A stretch of 64,000 bases of DNA from Pseudonocardia oceani (lineage in GTDB: Bacteria; Actinomycetota; Actinomycetes; Mycobacteriales; Pseudonocardiaceae): positions 744,001 to 808,000 of the forward strand of contig NZ_JADQDF010000001.1 in assembly GCF_019263585.2 (NCBI RefSeq), given 5' to 3'. This document shows positions 23,590 through 31,204 of this stretch, piece after piece. The notes beneath the pieces are model-generated. The model was not told the origin of the DNA. It ran no database searches and was given only the letters and a program-made list of their open reading frames with translations. The stretch's first letter is position 1; each line of letters opens with the position of its first letter. Position numbers and translations under genes: made by a program.

Positions 23590-23940
23590 GTGCGCCGGAG
23601 CCGGGCGGTGGTCGTCACCGACATGCGGGAGCCGCTGGTCGTCGTCCACCGCCGGCTCATCCGTCGCCGCTCGGCGCTGATGGCGCTGTGGATCGCGGGC
23701 TGGGTCGCCACCGGATTCGTCTACGAATCCGGGTGGCTGGCCATCGCGATCCTGGTCGTCACCGGGCCGGTGGCGTGGGTGGCGACGTGGTGGTGGTTCC
23801 GGGATCCGGGAGGATCGCGGGTGCCGGCAGGACCTGGCGCGGCAGCGGGTCGTCGTGCCCTCGGCGCTCGGCCCGGGCCCGCCACTCCCGGGGGTAGCCC
23901 AGGGACACCTCGCGGAACGAAACGCCGTCCTCGACCGTGA
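23590..23940 (+). CDS. Possible small membrane protein
   Basis: An open frame of 116 codons with a GTG start. Two hydrophobic segments are seen (about residues 31-46 and 50-65), then a low-complexity Pro/Gly/Arg tail from residue 75 that overlaps the end of the convergent metallophosphoesterase gene by 182 bp. The membrane part lies outside the overlap and may be real; the tail may be shadow coding. Unknown function. Confidence 0.4.
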   Translation: MRRSRAVVVTDMREPLVVVHRRLIRRRSALMALWIAGWVATGFVYESGWLAIAILVVTGPVAWVATWWWFRDPGGSRVPAGPGAAAGRRALGARPGPATPGGSPGTPRGTKRRPRP

Positions 23941-24652
23941 CGCGCGGGATGTGCAGGTGCCCGTAGACGACGGCCTGCGCGCGGTAGCGCACGTGCCAGT
24001 CGGCGGTGGCGGTCGTGCCGCACCACAGCGCGAACTCGGGGTGGCGCAGCACGCGGGTCGGCAGGCGGGTCAGCGGCCAGTGGTTGACCAGCACCGTCGC
24101 CACGGCCGGGTCGAGCGCGTCGAGCCGGCGCCGCGACTCCTCCACCCGCGCCGCGCACCACGCCTCCCGGCTCGGGAACGGGTCGGGATGCAGCAGGTGC
24201 TCGTCGGTGCAGACGACCCCGGCGGCGTAGGCGATCGCCAGCCCCTCCGCCGACGTCGTGGCGCCCTCGGGCAGGAACGAGTAGTCGAAGAGCAGGAACA
24301 GCGGGGCGACGACGACCGGGCCGCCCGGCCCCGTCCACACCGGGAACGGGTCCTCCGGCGTGTCGACGCCCAGCGCGCGGCACTCCGCGACCAGCCGCTC
24401 GTAGCGCGCGACCCCGCGCAGCGGCACCGGGTCCTTCGTCCGCGTCCACAGCTCGTGGTTGCCCGGCACCCACACCACCCGCGCGAAGCGGCGGCGCAGC
24501 ACCGCGAGGGTGCGCACGACGTCGTCGACCTGCTCGGCGACGTCGCCCGCCACGATCAGCCAGTCGTCGGCGGACTCCGGCCGGATGTCCTCGGCGATCG
24601 CCCGGTTGTCCGGGTGGCGCACGTGCAGATCGCTGACCGCCCACAGCTTCAC
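23759..24652 (-). CDS. Calcineurin-like metallophosphoesterase
   Basis: A 297-aa protein with the metal-binding motifs SDLHVRHP (D8, H10), AGDVAEQ near 35, PGNHELW near 63 and VNHWPL plus YGHLHIP near 190 and 227. These are the D-x-H, GD, GNHE and GHxH elements of the family, which hydrolyses phosphoesters using two metal ions. The C-terminal ~25 residues are low-complexity. GTG start. Divergent from the P450 gene across a region with twin palindromes. Confidence 0.9.
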   Translation of the reverse strand: MKLWAVSDLHVRHPDNRAIAEDIRPESADDWLIVAGDVAEQVDDVVRTLAVLRRRFARVVWVPGNHELWTRTKDPVPLRGVARYERLVAECRALGVDTPEDPFPVWTGPGGPVVVAPLFLLFDYSFLPEGATTSAEGLAIAYAAGVVCTDEHLLHPDPFPSREAWCAARVEESRRRLDALDPAVATVLVNHWPLTRLPTRVLRHPEFALWCGTTATADWHVRYRAQAVVYGHLHIPRVTVEDGVSFREVSLGYPREWRARAERRGHDDPLPRQVLPAPAILPDPGTTTTSPPTPPAR

Positions 24653-24690
24653 GGTGCACTCCTACCACGGGAGCTGGCCGAACCGGGGTT

Positions 24691-24727
24691 ACCGACGGTA
24701 GGTTCGGCTTCAGGTTACCGTCGGTAG
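24691..24727. promoter_or_regulatory. Twin TACCGNCGGTA operators
   Basis: TACCGACGGTA at 24691-24701 and TACCGTCGGTA at 24717-24727, each an 11-bp palindrome followed by GGTT. The centres are 26 bp apart. They lie between the divergent metallophosphoesterase and P450 starts, 19 bp before the P450 start, and look like sites for a TetR-type repressor whose gene is not in the window. Confidence 0.65.
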
Positions 24728-24745
24728 GTTTTACGGGAGGTCGGC

Positions 24746-26050
24746 ATGGTGGTCCGTCAGGCGATCCGCTGGGGGCTGCGTCACGGCATGATCCGCCGCG
24801 CCGTCGAGCAGCGTGTGAAGGCCGGTGACCCGACGGCCCGGCTGATGGTCGACCCGGCCGTGATCGCCGATCCTTATCGCCACTACGACGAGCTGCGCAG
24901 CCGCGGGCCGCTCGTCGACAACGGGATCGTCCTCAACACCGCGCGCCACGACGTCGCCACCGCGATCCTGCGCAGCCCCGACTGCGGGGTCGTCGGCGGG
25001 CCGAGCGGGCGCGCGCCGGCCGCACTGCGGGCGCTCGTCCGCGCCGGGGGCCGCGGGCCGCTGGGGCCGGTGACGCCGCCGTCGATGCTGTCGGTCGACG
25101 CGCCCGACCACACCCGCTACCGCAAGCTCGTCACGCGCGCGTTCAGCGCGAAGGCCGTCGCCGCGCTGCGCAGCCGCACCGAGGAGATCGCGGCGGGCCT
25201 GCTCGACGACATGCACGGCCCGCACGCCGACCTGATCGACGACTACGCCGCGCTGCTGCCCGCCACCGTCATCGCCGAGATGCTCGGGGCGCCGGTGGAG
25301 ATGCGCCGGCAGTTCCTGGAGTGGGGCGCGGGCGGGGCGCTCTCGCTCGACGCCGGGCTGTCGTGGTCGGAGTTCCGGCGCTCGGAGAGCGACCTCACCG
25401 CCCTGTCGGACTGGATGCACGGCCACTTCGAGCACATCCGCCGCCATCCCGGCGACAACATCCTCTCCGCGCTGGTGCACGCCCACAGCGCCGAGGGCCG
25501 GCTCACCGACGACGAGCTGACCTCCATCGCGATGCTGCTGCTCGCCGCGGGCTTCGAGACCACCGTCAACCTGATCGGCAACGGCACCGCGCTGCTCACC
25601 GGGCACCCCGACCAGCTCGCCCGGCTGCGCGAGGACCCGTCGCTGTGGCCCCGCGCCGTCGACGAGGTGCTGCGCCTGGACTCCCCCGTGCAGCGCACCG
25701 GCCGCATCGCCCTGCGCGACACCACCGTCGCCGGGGCGCCGCTGCGCGCCGGGCAGGTCGTCGTGATCATGCTCGGCGGAGCCAACCGCGACCCGGCCGT
25801 CTTCGACGACCCCGAGCGCTTCGACGTCGGCCGAGCCAACGCCGGCGACCACATCGCCTTCTCCAGCGGCATCCACTACTGCCTGGGCGCCGGGCTCGCG
25901 CGGATGGAGGGCGAGGTGGGGCTGCGGGCGCTGTTCGACCGCTTCCCCGACCTCGCCCCGACCGCACCGCCGCACCGCCGGCCCACCCGCGTGCTGCGCG
26001 GGTACGACGCGATGCCGGTCCGCCTGACCCCGGCTACCGTCGACGCATGA
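24746..26050 (+). CDS. Cytochrome P450
   Basis: A 434-aa soluble bacterial P450. The I-helix reads LLLAAGFETTVN near residue 268, the ExxR pair is EVLR near 307, and the haem loop FSSGIHYCLGAGLARME places the haem-ligating Cys at about residue 379. ATG with GGGAGG 7 bp upstream. The substrate is unknown. No ferredoxin or reductase gene is adjacent. Likely controlled through the twin palindromes directly upstream. Confidence 0.93.
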   Translation: MVVRQAIRWGLRHGMIRRAVEQRVKAGDPTARLMVDPAVIADPYRHYDELRSRGPLVDNGIVLNTARHDVATAILRSPDCGVVGGPSGRAPAALRALVRAGGRGPLGPVTPPSMLSVDAPDHTRYRKLVTRAFSAKAVAALRSRTEEIAAGLLDDMHGPHADLIDDYAALLPATVIAEMLGAPVEMRRQFLEWGAGGALSLDAGLSWSEFRRSESDLTALSDWMHGHFEHIRRHPGDNILSALVHAHSAEGRLTDDELTSIAMLLLAAGFETTVNLIGNGTALLTGHPDQLARLREDPSLWPRAVDEVLRLDSPVQRTGRIALRDTTVAGAPLRAGQVVVIMLGGANRDPAVFDDPERFDVGRANAGDHIAFSSGIHYCLGAGLARMEGEVGLRALFDRFPDLAPTAPPHRRPTRVLRGYDAMPVRLTPATVDA

Positions 26051-26079
26051 CCTCCCCGGCGGCGCTGGCGGAACCCCCC

Positions 26080-26250
26080 GCGAGTCGGGGTGTGGTTGCG
26101 ACCGAGTCGCGCCCTCCCTCAGCGCGAGTTCGCCGCCCACGGCCGGCGAGTTCGCCGGCCGCCCCGGCGAGTTGTCTGCTCGCGCACGTCCACGACCACC
26201 ACCTGCCCGTACCGCCGCGCACACTCGCCGGGTAGATCGGCGAACTCGCC
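26080..26250. repeat. 22-bp periodic repeat array, copy 1
   Basis: Hexamer GCGAGT (or CCGAGT) begins at 26080, 26102, 26124, 26146 and 26167, so the period is 22, 22, 22 and 21 bp on the minus-strand orientation. The opposite orientation ACTCGC begins at 26223 and 26244. It fills most of the gap between the P450 and MarR genes. The first two units are about 90% identical to those at 28976-29007. A period of 22 is not a coding repeat. Confidence 0.75.
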
Positions 26251-26274
26251 GCAGGGGTGGGCGGGGACCGACGC

Positions 26275-26742
26275 TCAGAGCCCCAGCCACCCCGGCACGT
26301 CCACCCGCAGTGGCGCGTCCGCCGTCACCGTCCGCAGGTCCCGCTCCAGGTCGTCCACCCGCCCGGGCTCCAACTCTCCCGCCCACCCCGCCCGCAAGCC
26401 CTCGAGGATGCGCGCCGATCGGACGAGGCAGTCCTCCCCCCGCTCCGTCCGCCGGACCGTGCGGGCGCGGGCGTCGCGCGGGTCGGCCTCGCGCCGGACG
26501 TAGCCCAGCGCCTCCAGCGTCTCGACGTGCTTGGCCGCCGCCTGCTTCGTGACGCCGAGCCGGCGCCCGACCTCGACGGTCGAGCACCCGTCGCCGACGG
26601 CCTGCAGTACGAACCCGTGCACCGGCCGCACGTCGGGGTGCCCCTGCCGCGCCAGTTCCGCGTGCAGCCCGTCGATCAGCACCCGGAACCCCTGCAGCAG
26701 CAGCAGCGGAAGCACGCCCGGCTCACTTGACACGATGGACAA
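26275..26742 (-). CDS. MarR-family transcriptional regulator
   Basis: A 155-aa winged-helix protein. Recognition region STVEVGRRLGVTKQAAAKHVE (residues ~54-74 in pieces) followed by wing LGYVRREADPRDARARTVRRT. It probably represses itself and the divergent cupin gene. The start is either the TTG at 26742 or the GTG at 26733; the longer one overlaps the inverted-repeat operator, so the GTG is also reasonable. Confidence 0.85.
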   Translation of the reverse strand: MSIVSSEPGVLPLLLLQGFRVLIDGLHAELARQGHPDVRPVHGFVLQAVGDGCSTVEVGRRLGVTKQAAAKHVETLEALGYVRREADPRDARARTVRRTERGEDCLVRSARILEGLRAGWAGELEPGRVDDLERDLRTVTADAPLRVDVPGWLGL

Positions 26743-26777
26743 CCCGGTTCACCATTTCGCCAACCATGTTGTCCATC
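26734..26777. promoter_or_regulatory. Inverted-repeat operator between MarR and cupin genes
   Basis: Perfect 10-bp arms GATGGACAAC (26734-26743) and GTTGTCCATC (26768-26777) with 24 bp between. Located over the MarR start and 15 bp before the cupin start, it fits autoregulation with coordinate control. Confidence 0.65.
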
Positions 26778-26792
26778 ATAGGGAGACCCACC

Positions 26793-27164
26793 GTGCCCGT
26801 CGTCCGCCACGCCGACGCCCGCCGCACCACCACCCCGAACGCCACGATGACCACCCACGCCTCCCCCACCCAGGGCGGCAGCGCGCAGCTCGCCGTCTGG
26901 ACCGTCGAGATGACGCCCGGCGCCGCCGGCCCGCCCCACACGTTCGACGTCGAGCAGGTCTGGACCGTCCTCGACGGCCGCGTCCGCGCCGACGTCGACG
27001 ACGAGCACCACGACCTCGGCCCCGGCGACGTGCTCGTGCTGCCGGCCGGGGCCGTGCGGCGGGTGCACGCCGTCGACGCCTTCCGCGCGGTGGTCGCCGC
27101 CCCGGCGGGGGCCCGCGCGACGCCCGTCGACGGCGAGCCGGTGCTGCCGCCGTGGATCGCCTGA
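26793..27164 (+). CDS. Cupin-domain protein
   Basis: A 123-aa single-domain cupin. The first motif covers PPHTFDVEQVWTVLDGRVRA (about residues 49-68) and the second GPGDVLVLPAGAVRRVHA (about 80-97). The His pattern is reduced (one His in motif 1), so metal binding is uncertain. GTG at 26793 has GGGAG 8 bp upstream. Divergent from the MarR regulator and probably its target, perhaps as a small-molecule binding or quercetinase-like protein. Confidence 0.82.
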   Translation: MPVVRHADARRTTTPNATMTTHASPTQGGSAQLAVWTVEMTPGAAGPPHTFDVEQVWTVLDGRVRADVDDEHHDLGPGDVLVLPAGAVRRVHAVDAFRAVVAAPAGARATPVDGEPVLPPWIA

Positions 27165-27171
27165 CGCGCGG

Positions 27172-28203
27172 TCAGCCGCCCAGCGCGTCGAGCGCGGCCG
27201 CGGCCTGCGTGCGGATGGCCTGGAGGCGGACCTCGAGGTCGTCGCGGTGGTCGTCGCCCATGACCCCGCCGGCGTAGCGGCTGTACACCCCGGCGCCGAT
27301 GCAGGCCGAGCGCCAGCGGGCGAAGGCGACGTAGAGGTCGAGGTCGGAGACGTCCCGGCCGGAGCGCTGCGCGTAGCGGGCGACGAGCTCCTCGCGGTCG
27401 GCCCAGCCGTCGACCAGGCTCGGGCCCGAGAGCGTCGCCGGGACGTGGTCGCCCGGCCGCCCCCAGGACGCGATGATCCAGCCGAGGTCGGCGAGCGGAT
27501 CGCCGAGCGTCGCGAGCTCCCAGTCGAAGACGGCGCGGACCGTGCCGTCGGGGCCGACGGCGAGGTTGCCCAGGCGGAAGTCGCCGTGGGCGATCCGCAC
27601 GTCCGACGGCGGCAGTGCGGCGGCGCGCTCGGCGAGGCGGGCGTGCACGGCGTCGACGACGTCGAGGTCCGGCACCGCCGACGCGTGCACCTGCCGGTGC
27701 CAGCGCCGGAGCTGGCGCTCAAGGTAGCTGCCGGGGCGGCGCAGGTCGGCCAGCCCGACCTCGTCCGGGTCGACGGCGTGCAGGGCAGCGAGGACGTCGA
27801 TCGCGTCGAGACCCGCCGCGTGCCGGGCGTCGGGGGCGAGGCGGTGGCCGGACTCCTCGTCGCCGAGCACGTCGCCCTCGACGAAGCCCATGACGTAGAA
27901 CTCCGCGCCGATGACGTCGGCGTCCGTACACAGGGCCACGGGCTCGGCCACCGGCACGGGCGTGTCGGCGAGGGCGGTGATGAAGCGCCACTCGCGACCC
28001 ATGTCGTGCGCCGTGGCCAGGACCATCCCGGTCGGCGGGCGTCGCAGGGCCCACGCCGAGCCCGCCGCATCGGCGATGCGGTAGGTGAGGTTGGAGTGCC
28101 CGCCGGAGATGCGCGTGACCGTCAGCGGGCCGTCGGCGCCCCCCGGTACCGCGGTCCGGAACCACTCGGCGAGCGGGGCGGCGGGCACGGCGTCGATCGT
28201 CAT
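27172..28203 (-). CDS. APH-family phosphotransferase (ACAD10-type)
   Basis: A 343-aa kinase-fold protein. ISGGHSNLTYRI near residue 33 forms the nucleotide loop, IAHGDFRLGNLAV near 200 holds the catalytic HGDxxxxN, and AVFDWELATLGDPLADLGW near 222 is the DxD metal site. This subgroup often sits beside acyl-CoA dehydrogenases and may phosphorylate hydroxyacyl groups. ATG at 28203. Convergent with the cupin gene and divergent from the SRPBCC gene. Confidence 0.88.
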   Translation of the reverse strand: MTIDAVPAAPLAEWFRTAVPGGADGPLTVTRISGGHSNLTYRIADAAGSAWALRRPPTGMVLATAHDMGREWRFITALADTPVPVAEPVALCTDADVIGAEFYVMGFVEGDVLGDEESGHRLAPDARHAAGLDAIDVLAALHAVDPDEVGLADLRRPGSYLERQLRRWHRQVHASAVPDLDVVDAVHARLAERAAALPPSDVRIAHGDFRLGNLAVGPDGTVRAVFDWELATLGDPLADLGWIIASWGRPGDHVPATLSGPSLVDGWADREELVARYAQRSGRDVSDLDLYVAFARWRSACIGAGVYSRYAGGVMGDDHRDDLEVRLQAIRTQAAAALDALGG

Positions 28204-28297
28204 CGCCCCATCCAAGTGCACCGCTCCCGTTGACGGCCACCGCGGCGCGTGGCTGGATGCTCCTCGCACCGCACATCACCGTCGATGGAGGACACCC

Positions 28298-28780
28298 ATG
28301 AGCCAGGACCGCACCCTGCAGGTCAGCGCCACGATCGACGCCCCGCCGGACAAGGCGTTCGCGCTGCTCGCGGACCCGTCCCGGCACCCGGAGCTCGACG
28401 GCGCGGGCATGCTGCGCGGTCTGGAGTCGGGCGGACCGGTCACCGCGGTCGGCGACGAGTTCGTCATGCGGATGAACCAGGACGGCATCGGCGACTACAC
28501 CATGCGCAGCGAGGTCACCGACTACGAGCCCGGCCGGCGCATCGCGTGGGCGCCCTCGATCCACCCGCCCGGCTCGCTCGCGCACCTGATCGGCGAGGTC
28601 GACCCGAGCGGCCACACCTACGGCTGGGAGCTCGAGCCCACCTCCGGTGGCGGCACCCGCGTCACGCACACCTACGACTGGAGCGGCGTGACCGACGAGG
28701 GCGCGCTGGGCCTGTACCCGCGGGTGACGGAGGAGCAGATGTCGGCGAGCATCGCGAAGCTGGGCGAGGCGACCCGCTGA
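28298..28780 (+). CDS. SRPBCC (polyketide cyclase/START-like) family protein
   Basis: A 160-aa ligand-binding protein. N-terminal VSATIDAPPDKAFALLADPS (residues ~8-27) is the family entry, followed by TDYEPGRRIAWAP near 75 and GGGTRVTHTYDWSG near 118. ATG chosen with GGAGGA 7 bp upstream. The ligand is unknown. Divergent from the phosphotransferase gene (94 bp between starts). Confidence 0.85.
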   Translation: MSQDRTLQVSATIDAPPDKAFALLADPSRHPELDGAGMLRGLESGGPVTAVGDEFVMRMNQDGIGDYTMRSEVTDYEPGRRIAWAPSIHPPGSLAHLIGEVDPSGHTYGWELEPTSGGGTRVTHTYDWSGVTDEGALGLYPRVTEEQMSASIAKLGEATR

Positions 28781-28884
28781 CCGGCGACGTCAGTCGGGGT
28801 GGGTGGGGCGGTGATCGCCGGGGATGCGCCGTCAGGGTCCTCGGAGGGACCGTGGTGACGCGGTTCCGGTGATCACCGCCGTCG

Positions 28885-28948
28885 TGATCGCGCCCCGTCG
28901 CACCTCACGGTTGGAGCGACGACCGTGAGGTGCGACCGGCGGCGATCA
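28885..28948. repeat. Long imperfect cruciform-forming inverted repeat
   Basis: TGATCGC, then a 5-nt internal loop, then GTCGCACCTCACGGT (28897-28911), pair with 28922-28936 and 28942-28948 around a 10-nt loop. The 15-bp inner and 7-bp outer stems are perfect. It lies 105 bp past the SRPBCC stop, too far for a simple terminator, and directly precedes the 22-bp array. Confidence 0.7.
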
Positions 28949-28975
28949 AGGCCGGTGGGTGCGACGCCCCGCCCC

Positions 28976-29227
28976 GCGAGTCGGGGTCTCGTTGCGACCG
29001 AGTCGCGGCGGACGGGCTCACCCACCCCGACTCGGACGCAACCAGAGCCCGACTCGCGCGCAATCACACCCCGACTCGCGGAGCACCAGCGGCCCGCTCG
29101 CCGAGCGTCGGCGGCGCACTCGCCGGGCCTGATCCGCACACTCGCGCTGCGCCTGTGGCCAACTCGCGGAGCACCGGCGGCAAACTCGCCGGGCGCGAAC
29201 AGCCAACTCGCGGGCTCAGGGGGTCGG
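28976..29227. repeat. 22-bp periodic repeat array, copy 2
   Basis: Two minus-orientation units begin at 28976 (GCGAGT) and 28998 (CCGAGT). Then nine plus-orientation units begin at 29030, 29052, 29074, 29096, 29118, 29140, 29162, 29184 and 29206, each exactly 22 bp apart, with core ACTCGC (ACTCGG and GCTCGC in two). Unit 7 reads ACTCGCGGAGCACCGGCGGC plus two bases. The body of units diverges while the phase is kept. The last unit runs into the 3' end of the DUF3037 gene. This explains the 435-bp gap after the SRPBCC gene; no gene is seen in it. Confidence 0.85.
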
Positions 29228-29620
29228 GGGGTGGACCAGGAGGGTCAGGAGGCGGGTGAGGTCGGCCGCCGGGTCCTCCGTCAGCCCCGTGTGCACCGGC
29301 CCCGCCTGCACCACCGTGCTCTTCGGCGCGGTCAGGCGCCGGAACCGGCGGCCCCGGTCCTCCTCCCCCGCCGGCCCCGCATACCGGGCCGCCTCCGTGT
29401 CGACCTCCGCGCACAGCGCCGCCACCGCGTGGAGCGAGCGGGCGATCGCGTCGGCGTCGGCGGCGGGGTCCAGGGCGGCGAGACGGGCGGGGTCGAGGTG
29501 CACGGCGGCGCCGAGGTGGTCGAGCGCCCGGCAGTACAGCAGCACCCCGGCGTTGATCGCCTCCCCGCGCTCCACCCGCGGCACGACCCGCAGCACCGCG
29601 TACTCGTAAGGGTGCCTCAT
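29216..29620 (-). CDS. DUF3037 protein
   Basis: A 134-aa protein beginning MRHPYEYAVLRVVPRVERGE and containing NAGVLLYC near residue 24, the hallmark of DUF3037. It overlaps the HipA-like gene by 4 bp (ATGA), so the two are translationally coupled. This DUF3037/HipA-like pairing recurs in bacteria, but its function is unknown to me. The C-terminus runs into the 22-bp array. Confidence 0.88.
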   Translation of the reverse strand: MRHPYEYAVLRVVPRVERGEAINAGVLLYCRALDHLGAAVHLDPARLAALDPAADADAIARSLHAVAALCAEVDTEAARYAGPAGEEDRGRRFRRLTAPKSTVVQAGPVHTGLTEDPAADLTRLLTLLVHPPTP

Positions 29621-30450
29621 GCCCCGCCCCGTCGGCGCGTGAGCCAGGCGGGCGGGTTCGCCGCCCGCGTCACCGGCCGGTCGACGCGCGCCGCCACCGC
29701 CTCGCGCACCCCGGGCAGCCACGCGTCCCGGGCCTCCACCCGCGACCGCAGCTGCGCCACGTAGGCCTCGGGTCCCGGCCCGCCCTCCAGCCAGCGCGAC
29801 GGCACCGCACCGGCCGCCCGCGCCAGCAGCGCGTCGGTGACCAGCGGCGCGAGCTCCGCGTCGGCCGCGTCGACGTCGGGCGCCGCACCCAGCAGCACGT
29901 GGTCGGCCGCCGCGTAGGGCCGCCGCACCCACGCCTGCGCGCCCGGCCAGTTGTGGTGGAACGTCAGCGACGCCCCGTGGTCGATCAGGTGGGGCCCGCC
30001 GTGCCAGAACAACATGTTCGGGTTGCGCCACGAGCGGTCGACGTTGCCGATCAGCGCGTCGAACCACAGGACCCGCCCGGCGAACGCGGGGTCGAGCGCG
30101 AACGCGGCGGGGTCGAGGTCGAGCGCGCCGGGCAGGAAGTCGGTGCCGAGGTTGAGCCCCGGGCTCGCCCGCAGCAGCTCCTGGACCTCCTGGTCGGGCT
30201 CCGACGCCCCGAGCGCCGGGTCCAGCTCGACCGTGACGAGCTCCGGGACCGGCAGCCCGAGCCCGCGCGCCAGCTCCCCTGCGACGACCTCGGCCACCAG
30301 CACCCGCGGCCCCTGCCCCGCGCCGTGGAACTTCACGACGTAGGTGCCGAGGTCGTCGGCCTCCATCAGCCCCGGGAGCGACCCGCCCTCCCGCAGCGGC
30401 GTGACGTAGCGCAGCGCGGTGACGTGCCGCAGGGCCGTCGGGTCGTCCAC
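29617..30450 (-). CDS. HipA-like kinase-domain protein
   Basis: A 277-aa protein resembling the HipA/PI3-4-kinase-like fold. TYVVKFHGAGQGPRVLVAEV near residue 39 provides the ATP Lys, VLWFDALIGNVDRSWRNPNM near 127 contains the catalytic D-A-L-I-G-N-x-D-R pattern, and HLIDHGASL near 152 the Mg-binding Asp. GTG at 30450. It is followed by the 4-bp overlapped DUF3037 gene. No HipB-like antitoxin is adjacent, so it is not a standard HipBA toxin pair. Confidence 0.85.
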   Translation of the reverse strand: MDDPTALRHVTALRYVTPLREGGSLPGLMEADDLGTYVVKFHGAGQGPRVLVAEVVAGELARGLGLPVPELVTVELDPALGASEPDQEVQELLRASPGLNLGTDFLPGALDLDPAAFALDPAFAGRVLWFDALIGNVDRSWRNPNMLFWHGGPHLIDHGASLTFHHNWPGAQAWVRRPYAAADHVLLGAAPDVDAADAELAPLVTDALLARAAGAVPSRWLEGGPGPEAYVAQLRSRVEARDAWLPGVREAVAARVDRPVTRAANPPAWLTRRRGGA

Positions 30451-30477
30451 GCGGAGACCGTACCGGGGGCCGGAACG

Positions 30478-30517
30478 CCGTCCGGGCCCCGCTCCGAGGG
30501 AAGCGGGGCCCGGACGG
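30478..30517. terminator. Terminator hairpin downstream of doxX-like gene
   Basis: Perfect 16-bp stem CCGTCCGGGCCCCGCT (30478-30493) with 30502-30517 and an 8-nt loop, 21 bp past the DoxX stop and before the HipA-like start. Confidence 0.8.
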
Positions 30518-30538
30518 GCGAGGGGCGGAGGCCGGAGG

Positions 30539-31204
30539 TCAGCGCCCGGTCGGCGCGTCCGTGGGGGCGGCGTGCAGGCGCGCTCCGCGGCGCGGCAGCG
30601 GGGCGCCACCGGTGAGACCACCGGGCGGGGTCCACAGGTCGGCCGGGGCGGGCTCGACGCGGCGGACGGCCGGGACCGGGGCGTAGGCGGGCGCCTGCGG
30701 GGCGTACGCCGGGCGCTCCGGCGCGTACTGCGGCTCCGGGACCGCCCGGGAGGACTGCGCCCGGGCCAGAGCCTCGCGGTCGGCGCGCTGGCGGTTGGCG
30801 ATCAGGTGGTCGACGCTGAACCGGCCCGGGCCGCACGCGGCCAGCATGAGGAACCCGGCACCGATGACGCCGACCAGCTCCCAGCCGCCGTCGGCGACGA
30901 AGATGCCGTTCTTGGCGTGCACGAAGAACGCGGCGCCGCCCATGATCACGACGTTGCAGGCGCTGACGAACGGGGTGAGCGCGCCCAGGATCAGCAGGGC
31001 GCTCCCGGCGAACTCGACCATCGTCACGAACGACGCCGACATGATCGCGAGCGGGATGCTCAGGCTCTCGAAGCCCTCGGTGGTGCGGCCGATGCCATTG
31101 ATAATCATCTTCTGGTAGCCGTGGGCGAACATCACGACACCCAGGAGGATGCGGGCCACCAGCAGCGCGACGTCGCGGTACGGCGCGGGAAGGGGACGGT
31201 TCAT
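30539..31204 (-). CDS. DoxX-family membrane protein with proline-rich tail
   Basis: A 221-aa protein. Four hydrophobic segments lie at residues ~12-32, 53-75, 78-95 and 102-122, typical of DoxX/SURF4-like proteins of the membrane redox system, with the family entry LLVARILLGVVMFAHGYQK. After residue 125 the tail is Pro/Ala/Arg-rich (APERPAYAPQAPAYAPVP), cytosolic or periplasmic and longer than in the basic family. Function of the family is poorly defined. Confidence 0.87.
   Translation of the reverse strand: MNRPLPAPYRDVALLVARILLGVVMFAHGYQKMIINGIGRTTEGFESLSIPLAIMSASFVTMVEFAGSALLILGALTPFVSACNVVIMGGAAFFVHAKNGIFVADGGWELVGVIGAGFLMLAACGPGRFSVDHLIANRQRADREALARAQSSRAVPEPQYAPERPAYAPQAPAYAPVPAVRRVEPAPADLWTPPGGLTGGAPLPRRGARLHAAPTDAPTGR

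Noticed and set aside
28976..29227. CRISPR-like array
   Set aside because: Units are contiguous and only 22 bp long with a 6-bp conserved core; there are no 30-40 bp spacers, no leader and no cas genes.
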